From contig DXCM01000009.1 in assembly GCA_019116025.1 (NCBI GenBank), positions 1 to 48,566 on the forward strand: a stretch of 48,566 bases of DNA, written 5' to 3'. Position 1 is the first letter of the stretch. Each line of letters begins with the position of its first letter. Made by a program: the position numbers and the translations under genes. The notes under the pieces were generated by a model. The model was not told where the DNA came from. It did no database searches and worked only from the letters and a program-made list of their open reading frames with translations. The DNA is from Candidatus Companilactobacillus pullicola (GTDB lineage Bacteria; Bacillota; Bacilli; Lactobacillales; Lactobacillaceae). This document shows positions 27,172-36,308 of this stretch, piece by piece.

Positions 27172-27987
27172 ATGAGACCATTGCAAAAAGAAATTATTGA
27201 ATTTGAACATACAAAGCCAGAAATTGATCCAGAGACAGAAATAAGACGATCGGTTGATTTCTTGAAGAATTATGTAAAGGAACGTAGTTTTTTAAAAACA
27301 CTAGTTTTAGGTATTTCTGGAGGACAGGATTCAACCTTAGCTGGAAAATTGTCAGAAATGGCAATGACTGAGCTTCGTACGGAAACAGGCGATGACAGTT
27401 ACCAATTTATCGCCGTACGTTTACCTTATGGTGAACAAGCTGATGAATCAGATGCTATGCAAGCAATTGAATGGATGCAAGCTGACAAGGTCGTTCGAGT
27501 TAATATCAAAGATAGTGTTGACGCAATGGTTAAAGCTGTTGAAGCTAATGACTTACACATTTCTGATTTTAATAAAGGTAATGTCAAAGCAAGAACTAGA
27601 ATGATTGCTCAATATGCTATTGCTGGTGATAATAAAGGCGTTGTGGTCGGAACTGATCATGCGGCTGAAAATATCACAGGCTTTTATACTAAATATGGTG
27701 ATGGCGCCGCTGATGTCACACCACTATTCCGTTTAAACAAGCGTCAGGGTAAATCACTACTTGAGAAGCTTGATGCACCAAAGAACCTTTACGAAAAGAT
27801 ACCAACGGCCGATCTTGAGGAAGAAAGACCAAGTTTACCAGATGAGAAGGCTCTAGGAGTTTCTTATGATGAAATCGATGATTATCTTGAGGGCAAAGAT
27901 ATCGATCCTAAGAGCGCCGAGATTATTGAAAATTGGTACAAGAAAACAGCGCACAAACGTCGCTTGCCATATACCGTCTTTGATTAA
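27172..27987 (+). CDS. nadE: NAD synthetase, ammonia-dependent
   Basis: NadE amidates deamido-NAD to NAD+. The protein is 271 aa, the size of the glutaminase-free type, so free ammonia is the N donor. The P-loop-like [19 protein letters not shown] lies near residues 44-62, [30 protein letters not shown] near 160-190 (shown here in two conserved parts: TDHAAEN and GDGAAD), and the C-terminal [11 protein letters not shown] is standard. The start ATG 27172 uses AGGTGA in the end of pncB. The pair makes NAD from nicotinate. A terminator follows. Confidence 0.96.
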   Translation: MRPLQKEIIEFEHTKPEIDPETEIRRSVDFLKNYVKERSFLKTLVLGISGGQDSTLAGKLSEMAMTELRTETGDDSYQFIAVRLPYGEQADESDAMQAIEWMQADKVVRVNIKDSVDAMVKAVEANDLHISDFNKGNVKARTRMIAQYAIAGDNKGVVVGTDHAAENITGFYTKYGDGAADVTPLFRLNKRQGKSLLEKLDAPKNLYEKIPTADLEEERPSLPDEKALGVSYDEIDDYLEGKDIDPKSAEIIENWYKKTAHKRRLPYTVFD

Positions 27988-28018
27988 TAGAATAATAAAA
28001 AAATATGAATTAAAATTT

Positions 28019-28052
28019 GAGGGCATTCGATTTTTTGAATGCCTTTTCATGT
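28019..28052 (+). terminator. Terminator of pncB-nadE
   Basis: GGCATTC pairs with GAATGCC over an 8-nt loop rich in T, and TTTTC follows. Confidence 0.8.
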
Positions 28053-28116
28053 GGACGCAACAGTGTGTTAGAATTGAGTTGTAATATTTGTATATTTTAC
28101 GAAGAGGTGTTTAACA

Positions 28117-29337
28117 GTGAACAATAATTTAGTTTCCCTTATGAAACCATCCGTTGTTGCAATCAAGCAACAGGAAATTTTTAAATTCAATGCGCGCGCC
28201 AAAAGTATTCCGGGTGCGATTAATATGACTGTTGGTGAACCTAACTTCCATACCCCAGAACATATTAAACAAGCTGCCATCAAGGCTATCAATGATGATG
28301 AAACTCATTACACAGTACCTGAAGGTAACCACGATCTTTTAAATGCGGTAGCTGACTATTTGCATGAAAAATATGGTTTAAATTATGATCCTAAAACCCA
28401 AATTGTAGCCACAACAGGCGTTACTGAAGGTGTCTTTTCTGCCTTCAATGCGATTTTGCAAACAGGGGATGAAGTTTTGATCCCATCGCCAGCCTTTACT
28501 ATTTATGGACCTGACGCTAACTTTAATGGTGCGTCACCAGTTTATATCGATACTTCAGAGACTAATTTTAAAGTAACTCCCGATGTATTGAGTGAAGTTT
28601 TAAGAACTAATCCACGTATTAAAATCTTTATGTTTAACTATCCAAGTAATCCAACAGGCGTTAGTTATACCGAAGATGAGCTAAATGCTTTAGCTGAAGT
28701 TATAAAAAAACATAATATTTTCGTAATAAGTGACGAAATTTACAGTGAATTTACTTATAATTTTAAGCATATTTCATTTGGCAATATTCTTCCTGAACAG
28801 ACAATTTTGTTGAATGGTTTATCTAAATCTCATGCCATGACAGGTTGGCGTTTTGGTGTTGTCTGTGGTCCAGCCGAGGTTATCTCTCAAATCAATAAGA
28901 TTCATGAGTTGGCCACGACTTCGATTACTTCAATTACTCAATTTGCTGCCTTAGAAGCTTATAAGAATGGATTTGATGATCCTATTCCAATGCGTGAAGA
29001 GTATCAAGCAAGACGTGATAAATTATTAGCTGGATTAAACAAACTCGGTTTGGAATGTCCTACACCTAATGGTGCCTTTTACTTATTTGCTAAGATACCT
29101 GAACAATATGAGCAAGACGATGTGAAGTTTGCGAACGATTTGCTTGATAAAGAGCATCTAGCTATTTTACCAGGTAGCTTTTTCGGAATTGGTGGAGAAC
29201 ATCATTTGAGATTTAGTTATGCCGCAAGCATGGAAGATATTGATCAATGTCTATCCAAGTTAGAGGATTTTCTAAACCTGGAAAAAAGCGATAGTTTAGA
29301 GGAAGAGTATGTTAAGCAAATTTCAGAGAATTATTAG
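28117..29337 (+). CDS. Class I/II PLP-dependent aminotransferase
   Basis: The product is 406 aa and starts at GTG 28117, with GAGGTG 7 nt upstream. It is a fold-type I aminotransferase: THYTVPEGNHDLLNAVADYL in the N-terminal part, NYPSNPTGVSYTEDEL near 170, VISDEIYSEF with the PLP-contacting Asp and Tyr near 205, and the lysine site LLNGLSKSHAMTGWRFG near 230-246. It resembles PatA-type (aromatic or acetyl-diaminopimelate) aminotransferases; the substrate cannot be assigned. The C-terminal 29 bp overlap the next gene, so the two are co-translated. Confidence 0.9.
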   Translation: MNNNLVSLMKPSVVAIKQQEIFKFNARAKSIPGAINMTVGEPNFHTPEHIKQAAIKAINDDETHYTVPEGNHDLLNAVADYLHEKYGLNYDPKTQIVATTGVTEGVFSAFNAILQTGDEVLIPSPAFTIYGPDANFNGASPVYIDTSETNFKVTPDVLSEVLRTNPRIKIFMFNYPSNPTGVSYTEDELNALAEVIKKHNIFVISDEIYSEFTYNFKHISFGNILPEQTILLNGLSKSHAMTGWRFGVVCGPAEVISQINKIHELATTSITSITQFAALEAYKNGFDDPIPMREEYQARRDKLLAGLNKLGLECPTPNGAFYLFAKIPEQYEQDDVKFANDLLDKEHLAILPGSFFGIGGEHHLRFSYAASMEDIDQCLSKLEDFLNLEKSDSLEEEYVKQISENY

Positions 29338-30766
29338 CAAATTAGTGCTTATTTGCGTAGGAATATTTACCACCGTAGTTTTTGTACAGATGGGTGGATT
29401 CTTTACATTAAATTATTTAAAACCGGAACCAGTACTAGCCATACTGGTTTTTCTTTGTGCAATTATTTTTGTTGCTGGAGTGGGGTATCTACTTTATCGA
29501 ATTCGTGATGATGATAAGAATTTGAATAGATTGATCTTACTGAGCATGTTATTTATTTTTTTCGTGGTAGCGATAATTTGGTTAAAGGTAGTTCCACAAA
29601 CGCAGATCAGTGATTTCGGAGAATTTTGGAACTCAGCTCCCAGAGCGTTAGCGGGAGATAAGATTTTTAGTTATGATAACGATTATTTTGCTAAGTGGGC
29701 CTATCAAACTGGCTTCTTAGTTTACGTAATGACAGTTGTAAAAATTTTTGGTCAACATGTTATTGCAATTCAATTATTGAATGTTATTTATCAAGTTTTG
29801 ATCCTATATTTGGCTTACTTGATTTCGTTACAGATCTTCAACAAGGTTAAAGTAGCGCGTTTGACAGTTTTCTTGTTGATGATTGATTTGGATTGGTTTG
29901 CTTTAAATAGTCAATCTGACAACCAGTATATTGGGATGTTGTTGTTCCTGTTGACATTCTACTTAATCATGCAAAATAAATATTGGACCTATGCCTTAGC
30001 TGGATTAACTTTGGCAGTCGGTAGTATTGTGAGACCAATTGGACCAGTAATTATTGCTGGAATCGTGGTTTATGGATTATTGTATGTATTCATTGCTAAC
30101 AATAAGTTTTCTTGGTCAGGATTAGGTAAGATTGTAATGACCTTGGTTATTTATCAAGTAATCTTTTCAGGGGCTAGTTTAGCCATCAAGAGTTCAGGTT
30201 TGAATTCCTATGGTCTAACTAACCGTGATTCGGAGTGGAAATTCGTTGTTGGTTTGGATGCCTATTCTGCTGGTTCCTATGATCAGAAGATGGTTGACCG
30301 ATTTGATCTTCAAGAGAGCCGTGCCAAAATGAGTAAAAAAGAGCATAAGATTATTCGTGAGAATATTAATAATCTAAATGCAACTCACGGCTGGCTAAGA
30401 TTGTTCTGGGCTAAGAATCGTACACTTTGGGCCGGACGTTCAATGGCAATTGATTTTACAGAATTTGGTAAAATCCATTCATTAAGGATGGATAATTTAG
30501 TAAAATTATTAGGGTACATGGGTAGCGTTATATTGATAATCTTTTCCTGGATTGGTTCGTTGAGTCTATTTAAGCGAAAGATTGATAACAAGGTTTTCTT
30601 GATCTTATTACCACTAATGGCCTACGCCGTTGTACAATTATTAATTGAAGTTCAAGGTAGATACCGACTTGAATTCTTGCCAGTAATCGCTGTTTTGGCG
30701 GGAATTGGTTTGTATAGTTGCTTTGATTGGATCAAATCAAGACGGGAGAAGAAGTTAGATGTCTGA
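29309..30766 (+). CDS. GT39/PMT-like multi-span membrane glycosyltransferase
   Basis: The product is 485 aa with about 11 membrane segments. The first outer loop holds the acidic motif SDFGEFWNSAPRAL, as in GT-C enzymes, whose catalytic Asp/Glu lies in loop 1. GRYRLEFLPVIAVLAG near the end is the usual GT39-like motif. ATG 29309 lies inside the aminotransferase gene, with GAGGAAGAG before it, and the next gene starts 8 bp before its stop. The tight link to a GT2 polyprenyl-phosphate sugar synthase suggests a two-part system that makes a lipid-linked sugar and transfers it outside the cell. Confidence 0.8.
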   Translation: MLSKFQRIISKLVLICVGIFTTVVFVQMGGFFTLNYLKPEPVLAILVFLCAIIFVAGVGYLLYRIRDDDKNLNRLILLSMLFIFFVVAIIWLKVVPQTQISDFGEFWNSAPRALAGDKIFSYDNDYFAKWAYQTGFLVYVMTVVKIFGQHVIAIQLLNVIYQVLILYLAYLISLQIFNKVKVARLTVFLLMIDLDWFALNSQSDNQYIGMLLFLLTFYLIMQNKYWTYALAGLTLAVGSIVRPIGPVIIAGIVVYGLLYVFIANNKFSWSGLGKIVMTLVIYQVIFSGASLAIKSSGLNSYGLTNRDSEWKFVVGLDAYSAGSYDQKMVDRFDLQESRAKMSKKEHKIIRENINNLNATHGWLRLFWAKNRTLWAGRSMAIDFTEFGKIHSLRMDNLVKLLGYMGSVILIIFSWIGSLSLFKRKIDNKVFLILLPLMAYAVVQLLIEVQGRYRLEFLPVIAVLAGIGLYSCFDWIKSRREKKLDV

Positions 30767-31739
30767 TGTATTTAAATTAAGCATTGTTGTTCCATGTTAT
30801 AACGAAGAAGAAGTTTTACATGAAACTACTAAAGAATTGACAGCCATTATTCAGGGCTTAGTGACTGATAATAAAATTTCTAAAGATAGTAAGATTGTGT
30901 TTGTCGATGATGGTAGTAAAGATAAGACTTGGCAATTGATTTCTGAATTCTCAAAAGAACATTCTTCCGTTTCAGGAGTTAAGTTGAGCCGTAACTTTGG
31001 ACATCAAGGAGCATTACTGGCTGGTGTAACGACTGCTTCTAATGATTCAGATGCCGTTATAACGATAGATGCTGATTTGCAAGATGATGTTAATGCTATT
31101 CCTAAGATGGTTGACGAATATCTAAATGGTGCAGAAGTTGTTTATGGAGTAAGAAACAATCGTGATACCGATACGGCCTTTAAACGTGGAACCGCTGAAA
31201 TGTTCTATCGTTTCATGGGATTCTTAGGTGTCAAAATAGTACCTGATTCAGCCGATTATCGTTTGATGAGTCAACGTGCTTGTAAAGTTTTGCTAAGTTA
31301 TCGTGAGCGTAACTTGTTCTTGCGTGGAATCGTACCTTTAGTAGGATTCAAATCTGCTAAAGTTTACTATGCTCGTAAGGAAAGATTTGCTGGGGAATCA
31401 AAGTATCCATTGAAGAAAATGATCAAGTTTGCCATGGATGGAATCACTTCATTTTCAATCGTGCCAATCAAAATGATCATGGGATTAGGATTTTTCATCG
31501 TTTTGATCAGTATCGTGTTGTTGATTTATAGTTTGGTTCAAAAAATCAATGGCAACGTGGTCAATGGTTGGTCGTCACTAATGATATCAATCTGGGCCCT
31601 TGGTGGTGTACAATTGATTAGTATTAGTGTGATCGGTGAATATGTTGGCAAAATCTTCAGTGAAGTTAAACAACGTCCAAGATTTACCATCGAAAGAGAT
31701 ATTTATACTGAAAAAACGCAAGAAGAAAATAAGAGGTAA
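30759..31739 (+). CDS. GT2 polyprenyl-phosphate glycosyltransferase (GtrB/CsbB-like)
   Basis: The product is 326 aa. The GT-A domain has LSIVVPCYNEEEVLHETT, VFVDDGSKDKTW (DxD-like), ITIDADLQDDVNAIPKM and SADYRLMSQRA, all typical of DPM1/GtrB-type enzymes. Two C-terminal helices (MIMGLGFFIVLISIVLLIYS, then MISIWALGGVQLISISVIG) anchor it. It makes undecaprenyl-phosphate sugar for outer-face enzymes, such as the GT39-like protein just upstream or YfhO at 13.3 kb. A GtrA flippase is not seen in the window. Confidence 0.9.
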   Translation: MSDVFKLSIVVPCYNEEEVLHETTKELTAIIQGLVTDNKISKDSKIVFVDDGSKDKTWQLISEFSKEHSSVSGVKLSRNFGHQGALLAGVTTASNDSDAVITIDADLQDDVNAIPKMVDEYLNGAEVVYGVRNNRDTDTAFKRGTAEMFYRFMGFLGVKIVPDSADYRLMSQRACKVLLSYRERNLFLRGIVPLVGFKSAKVYYARKERFAGESKYPLKKMIKFAMDGITSFSIVPIKMIMGLGFFIVLISIVLLIYSLVQKINGNVVNGWSSLMISIWALGGVQLISISVIGEYVGKIFSEVKQRPRFTIERDIYTEKTQEENKR

Positions 31740-31744
31740 CTATT

Positions 31745-32179
31745 ATGAATGCCGCACAAAAAAGAGCTATGCAATATGGTAATTTGATCAATAATACCGT
31801 TAATACAATTCAAGAAGAACAAGATAAATTAAATCCAGAATTCGAAAAAATTCGTGACGCTTTGGATCGTAGCAAAGTTGATCAATTAGACGATGTTGAA
31901 TATACAAAGATTCAAAAGAATTTTGCTGAAGGAACAAAGAGATATCAAGAAACTCTAGCTAATTTGGAAAAAAGTAAAGCTCCTGCAAGATTGATGGGAA
32001 CTCATATTAATTTAGTTTCAGCTTTTAGAAAATACGTTGAAGCCTGTGCTGCTATGACTGATAGTATTGGCGATGATAAGAATATCGATCGTCATGAGTT
32101 TGATGAATCAGAAAAAGCCCAAGATGATGCTATGGACAAGTTTTCAAAATTAATTCAAAAGTTGACGAACTTAGCTTAA
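31745..32179 (+). CDS. Uncharacterised helical protein
   Basis: The product is 144 aa starting at ATG 31745, 5 bp after the GT2 stop, with AGAGGTAA before it. It is highly charged and helical throughout (MNAAQKRAMQYGNLINNTVN, then KIQKNFAEGTKRYQETLANL), with heptad-like spacing that suggests a coiled coil. It has no signal peptide and no membrane segment. I do not recognise the family. It is followed by SprT with one base between stop and start, so both are in the glycosyltransferase operon. Confidence 0.75.
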   Translation: MNAAQKRAMQYGNLINNTVNTIQEEQDKLNPEFEKIRDALDRSKVDQLDDVEYTKIQKNFAEGTKRYQETLANLEKSKAPARLMGTHINLVSAFRKYVEACAAMTDSIGDDKNIDRHEFDESEKAQDDAMDKFSKLIQKLTNLA

Positions 32180-32180
32180 T

Positions 32181-32639
32181 ATGACTGATTCAGAATTGAA
32201 TGAGTTGGTAAAAAAGGTTTCCCAAGAGTATTTTGGGAAGCCTTTTGTTCACCAAGCATATTTTAATAATCGTCTAAAAACGACCGGTGGTCGCTTCCAT
32301 TTAAAAGATCGAAATATTGATATTAACCCTAAAGTTTATCAGCAATTTGGAGAAGAAGCTTTGGTAGGCGTTATCAAGCATGAGCTGTGCCATTATCATT
32401 TGTATAACGATGGCTTTCCAGCTCAACATCGAGATCGTAATTTTAAAGTTCTTTTGAAACAGGTTGGTGGGTCGAGATATTCTCCAATTCAAAGACAAAG
32501 AAGAAAGAAAAATTACCATCTATATCAATGTACCAAATGCCAAACAGAGTATTATCGAGTTAGAAAAATTAATACTAAACGTTTCGTCTGTGGCAAATGT
32601 CATGGGAAACTTGAGTATTTGAGAGATGTTAGTGCTTAA
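32181..32639 (+). CDS. SprT family zinc metalloprotease-like protein
   Basis: The product is 152 aa. The metal-binding helix VIKHELCHYHLYN carries HExxH at residues ~65-69, with the third ligand likely in PAQHRDRNFK. A C-terminal zinc ribbon has two CxxC pairs (CTKCQTEY and CGKCHGKL). This is the SprT layout, related to eukaryotic Spartan. The bacterial role is uncertain. It is the last gene of the operon; a long palindromic repeat lies between its stop and the terminator at 32906. Confidence 0.9.
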   Translation: MTDSELNELVKKVSQEYFGKPFVHQAYFNNRLKTTGGRFHLKDRNIDINPKVYQQFGEEALVGVIKHELCHYHLYNDGFPAQHRDRNFKVLLKQVGGSRYSPIQRQRRKKNYHLYQCTKCQTEYYRVRKINTKRFVCGKCHGKLEYLRDVSA

Positions 32640-32667
32640 AAAGATGTCAATTAGGGTAGTTTAAAAT

Positions 32668-32848
32668 GCCCGTCGGCCGTAGAAAATCTGTGGGCCACTG
32701 GAACGTGGTGGACACGGCTTGAAGCTAATGATTTTTCACAGAGTGAAAAATCATGGATCTCCAAGTCCGGTCTTCTACTAACCTTGCTGACGCAAGCTAA
32801 GTAGAATTTCACCACTTAGGGCCCACAGATTTTCTACGGCCGACTATA
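32668..32848 (+). repeat. Three-armed palindromic repeat, copy B1
   Basis: A perfect 25-bp outer stem joins 32672-32696 to 32820-32844. Two arms lie inside: GATTTTTCAC/GTGAAAAATC (32730-32753) and TTCTACTAACCTTGC/GCAAGCTAAGTAGAA (about 32773-32807, two mismatches). The core GAAGCTAAT-arm-ATGGATCTCCAAG is shared with the A copies. It begins 30 bp after the sprT stop, in the same sense as the gene. Confidence 0.85.
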
Positions 32849-32905
32849 TTTCGGGTTCTAGTTATTACCAGTTGGAGTTACAGTGATTGAATATTTTTTA
32901 TTATT

Positions 32906-32949
32906 AAGGCATGTTTCCATATACAAATGGGAGCATGCTTTTTATTTTT
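32906..32949 (+). terminator. Terminator downstream of repeat B1
   Basis: GGCATGTTTCCAT pairs with ATGGGAGCATGC and T residues follow. It is the first terminator after sprT, so repeat B1 is probably transcribed as its 3' UTR. Confidence 0.75.
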
Positions 32950-32982
32950 CCCAATTTGGATAAGCAGAAATGATATTTAAAC

Positions 32983-33033
32983 AAAAAGTACTCCATAATT
33001 ATCAGACTTCTTGTCTAACGAATATGGAGTACT
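32983..33033 (-). terminator. Terminator downstream of the P-type ATPase gene
   Basis: On the minus strand AGTACTCCATA (33033-33023) pairs with TATGGAGTACT (32997-32987) and five T residues follow. Repeat A2 lies between this site and the ATPase stop. Confidence 0.75.
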
Positions 33034-33087
33034 GGTCATAGGAGCTATTATTTTGATTCAAAGGTAATTCACAAAATGAAGGATAAA

Positions 33088-33291
33088 TAATTTATCTCAA
33101 ACCAAACAGTAGAAATACTCTTTAGTCCGGAGCAAAAACTGGGAATACCTTCAGCTGCAAAATTATTGTTATCGGCTTTGCCGATTACAATAAGGCCGAT
33201 TTTGGAAATCCATTATTTTGCACGAAGTGTAAAATAATTAGTTTCAAAACGTGCCTGCAGCGTTCCAAGGTATTCCCAGTTTTTGTGGAGG
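33088..33291 (-). repeat. Three-armed palindromic repeat, copy A2
   Basis: A perfect 19-bp outer stem (33133-33151 with 33267-33285) encloses TTATTGTTATCGGC/GCCGATTACAATAA and ATTTTGCAC/GTGTAAAAT-like arms. It lies 23 bp after the ATPase stop, in the gene's own sense, and the flank TTTATCTCAAAC...AGAAATACT matches copy A1. Confidence 0.85.
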
Positions 33292-33313
33292 ACGGGAACC
33301 TAAATACTATCTT

Positions 33314-36064
33314 TTACCATATTTTAATTTTGAAGATTTCCTTCAATCCAGACAGAATAAAGGTTGGTAACGCTGGAATAAAGATCACCATTAAGTAAAC
33401 TATTCCTGGCAATTGTGCTGTTCCCATCACCATATTAAAGAATGGAATGGCAGTCACTAAGATAGAACTGATTCCTGCAAATAAAACAGCTACGATGAGG
33501 TGCTTATTCTCGAATGGATTTCTTCTGAAAATTGATTTGGAACTACGTGCATCGAAAACGTGCCATAGTTGACCGAATACTAATGTTAAAAAGGCTACTG
33601 TCTGAGCTTGTTGAGCAGTTGCTCCCATTTGAGCAGCCCAGGCGAAACCTAGATAAACCATGGCTCCCATAATTGATCCACGAATCAAAACTCTGGACCA
33701 AGTGTGATTTGCTAAAATTGATTCATTGATATCACGCGGTTTTTCTTTCATAATATCTGATTCAGCGACATCATAACCTAAAGCAAATGAAGGTAGGGAG
33801 TCACTGATCATATTGACCCATAATACCATCAAGGCACTCAGAGTGGCTGTGCCTGCAGGTACTTGACCTACTGTTTGGGTAAAGAATAGGCCAAATAATA
33901 GAGAAGATACTTCCGCCACATTAGTGGTTAATTCATGGCGCATAAAGTTTTTAATATTAGCGTAAATCATGCGGCCACTACGAACAGACTTTTCAATTGT
34001 CGTGAATTTATCATCTAGCAAAATCAAATCTGCGGAATCTTTGGTAACTTCAGTTCCTGTAATACCCATGGCAATTCCGATATCGGCGGCTTTTAGAGCA
34101 GGAGCATCGTTTACTCCATCACCAGTCATTGCTACGACTTGTTTGTGGCGTTGCAACTGTTTAATGATTCGTTGCTTATGTTCAGGAGTAACGCGTGCGT
34201 AGATATTAGTACCAATAACGGCATTGAATAAGTCATCGTCAGTCATGTCTTCAATTTCTGACCCCTCAATTACACGAGCTTTTTTTGATTTAACAATTCC
34301 CAGATCATAAGCGATTGCTCGTGCTGTTTGTGCGTGGTCTCCAGTGATCATAACTACTTCAACCTTAGCGTCATTCAGTGCTTGCACAGATTGTTTGACC
34401 TCTGGACGTGGAGGGTCGATGATTCCCGCTACACCAACAATTGTTAGTTGATGTTCTAATTCTTCCACGCTGCTAGTTTGAGCTTCTCGTTTTGTCAGGT
34501 CACGATAGGCTACAGCTAAGGTTCTAAGGGCCTTTTTAGCATAATTATCTACGATTTCTTCAAACTGTTTACTTTGAGAACTAGGAATAATTTCACCGTT
34601 TTGTAAAATGTTTTGACTGTTTTGTAATAAAACATCCGGTGCACCTTTAGTGTATAAACGATAACCGGTATCAGTTTGGACCACGACACTCATCATTTTA
34701 CGATCACTCGTAAACGGTAAAGTTCTCACTAATTTATTTTGACTAGCAAGTGTTTCTTTTGTGACACCAGCTTTTTGTCCTAAAACGTGCAAAGCAATTT
34801 CAGTAGGATTACCAAATGGTTTGAATACACCATCAACTTCTTTGACACTTGCTTCATTACATAAAACTGCACCTGCTAAAAATAAAGAATTGCGATTAAT
34901 TTTTTGCCCAACGTCATTTTTGATCGAGCCGTTAGGTTCATATCCCAATCCTTCAACCTGATAAGTTGCGTTTCCGTCATAAAAATTGGTTACGGTCATT
35001 TGATTTTGTGTTAGAGTACCGGTTTTGTCGGAACAAATGTAGGAGGTACTTCCTAAAGTTTCTACGCTATCGAGTGATTTGATAAGTCCATTGTTCATGG
35101 CTGTTTTAGTAGCCCCAATAGTTAAAACAATGGATAAAACAATTGGCATCGCATCAGGTATCGAAGCAACTGCTAAAGAAATTGACGTTGATAAAACTGA
35201 AGTTAACGATGCTATACTTAATTCTCCAGCTTTAATAATTCCTATAACAAAAGTCATTAAAACGATTGCACCAGAAATCTTCATCAACGTACCAGTTAAT
35301 TTTCTGATAGTGATCTGTAATGGTGAAACTTTTGTATCAGTGTTTTGGATCATCGAAGCAATATTTCCTAATTCCGTATTACTGCCGACGCCAACGACGA
35401 TTCCGACTCCTTGACCGTTAGAAACAGTTGATCCGGAATATCCCATGTTGGTTCGATCAGCTAATTGAATTTCATCCGCAATAGCTTCAGTATCTTTGGA
35501 GATAGCGTCGGCTTCTCCTGTCAGATGGGATTCAATAACTTGTAGCTCGGAACTTTTGATCCAGCGAACGTCGGCTTCAACGAAATCACCCATTTTTACT
35601 TTGATGATGTCGCCGACTACAATTTCTGAGGTCGGAATTGTTTGCCATTCGTGATTTCTTAAGACAACACTGGTTCGATTATCCATTTCTCTTAAGGCAT
35701 CCAAGCTTTTTTTAGTACTCATCTCTTGGAAAAAGACGATCGAGGCGTTGATAATTACCAAAATAAAGATTGCACTGGCCTCATACAAGGCTTCTTTTCC
35801 GTGTTGAACGTTATTTTGGATTTTAAAAGCGTATAGGGAACTCATCAGTGATAAGATGATGGCTCCCAATAAAACAATTACGATAGGTTCTTTGAAACCT
35901 TGGAGAAAAATTTTCCAAGCTGGGTCTTCATTTTTCTCATCCAGTTTATTTGCGCCATATAGTTTACGATTTTGTTGGACTTGTTCATCATTAAGGCCAC
36001 GCGTTGAATCGACTAATAGCTTGTCTAGTACATCTGAAGTTGTTAGTTGATAGAATTTGTTCAG
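33314..36064 (-). CDS. Cation-translocating P-type ATPase (P2-like), apparent CTG start
   Basis: Homologous sequence begins at NKFYQLTTSDVLDKLLVD, directly preceded in frame by CTG at 36064, with AAAGGA 8 nt upstream; no ATG, GTG or TTG lies in that frame nearby. Length is then 916 aa. Domains in order: cation-ATPase N-terminal domain, actuator (LTGEADAISK), TM4 with ASIPDAMPIVLS, phosphorylation site CSDKTGTLTQNQMTV, nucleotide domain, MITGDHAQTARAIA, MTGDGVNDAPALKAADIGIAMG, and six C-terminal helices. It resembles PMCA/SERCA-type pumps, but the TM4 PEGL/PEGLP site is PDAMP, so Ca2+ is not certain; Mn2+ or another ion is possible. If CTG is not used, translation might start at TTG 35869, which would delete the N-terminal domain. 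Confidence 0.85.
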   Translation of the reverse strand: MNKFYQLTTSDVLDKLLVDSTRGLNDEQVQQNRKLYGANKLDEKNEDPAWKIFLQGFKEPIVIVLLGAIILSLMSSLYAFKIQNNVQHGKEALYEASAIFILVIINASIVFFQEMSTKKSLDALREMDNRTSVVLRNHEWQTIPTSEIVVGDIIKVKMGDFVEADVRWIKSSELQVIESHLTGEADAISKDTEAIADEIQLADRTNMGYSGSTVSNGQGVGIVVGVGSNTELGNIASMIQNTDTKVSPLQITIRKLTGTLMKISGAIVLMTFVIGIIKAGELSIASLTSVLSTSISLAVASIPDAMPIVLSIVLTIGATKTAMNNGLIKSLDSVETLGSTSYICSDKTGTLTQNQMTVTNFYDGNATYQVEGLGYEPNGSIKNDVGQKINRNSLFLAGAVLCNEASVKEVDGVFKPFGNPTEIALHVLGQKAGVTKETLASQNKLVRTLPFTSDRKMMSVVVQTDTGYRLYTKGAPDVLLQNSQNILQNGEIIPSSQSKQFEEIVDNYAKKALRTLAVAYRDLTKREAQTSSVEELEHQLTIVGVAGIIDPPRPEVKQSVQALNDAKVEVVMITGDHAQTARAIAYDLGIVKSKKARVIEGSEIEDMTDDDLFNAVIGTNIYARVTPEHKQRIIKQLQRHKQVVAMTGDGVNDAPALKAADIGIAMGITGTEVTKDSADLILLDDKFTTIEKSVRSGRMIYANIKNFMRHELTTNVAEVSSLLFGLFFTQTVGQVPAGTATLSALMVLWVNMISDSLPSFALGYDVAESDIMKEKPRDINESILANHTWSRVLIRGSIMGAMVYLGFAWAAQMGATAQQAQTVAFLTLVFGQLWHVFDARSSKSIFRRNPFENKHLIVAVLFAGISSILVTAIPFFNMVMGTAQLPGIVYLMVIFIPALPTFILSGLKEIFKIKIW

Positions 36065-36090
36065 AAAATCAGTCCTTTCATATTTATTCC

Positions 36091-36141
36091 AAAAAAATAG
36101 ACCTTGATAATTTCTTCTCTTAAGAACGAATTATCAAGGTC
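36091..36141 (-). terminator. Attenuator-like hairpin in the ATPase leader
   Basis: On the minus strand GACCTTGATAATT and AATTATCAAGGTC form a perfect 13-bp stem with a 16-nt loop, followed by seven T residues, between the promoter and the coding region. Constitutive termination here would silence the ATPase gene, so conditional readthrough is implied. Confidence 0.7.
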
Positions 36142-36172
36142 GGATAGCTTGAATGTTATTCGCCTACAATTA

Positions 36173-36202
36173 ATGATAGCAAGCAAATATACGTCATGTC
36201 AA
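36173..36202 (-). promoter_or_regulatory. Promoter of the ATPase gene
   Basis: Reading the minus strand, TTGACA (36202-36197) and TATCAT (36178-36173) are 18 bp apart, placing the start near 36166, only about 25 nt before the attenuator hairpin. Confidence 0.65.
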
Positions 36203-36268
36203 TTTAGGCGCTTAGATTATAGGTGAATAATTTTTTAAAAAGTGACTCAATCAATGAAAAAAAGGGCA

Positions 36269-36297
36269 CAAAAAAAGCAGCTGAACAATCGTCCAAC
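36269..36297 (-). terminator. Terminator of tRNA-Leu
   Basis: On the minus strand AGTTGGAC pairs with GTTCAGCT (two G-T pairs), followed by GC and seven T residues, just past the tRNA 3' end. Confidence 0.75.
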
Positions 36298-36308
36298 TAC
36301 TTTAGTAG

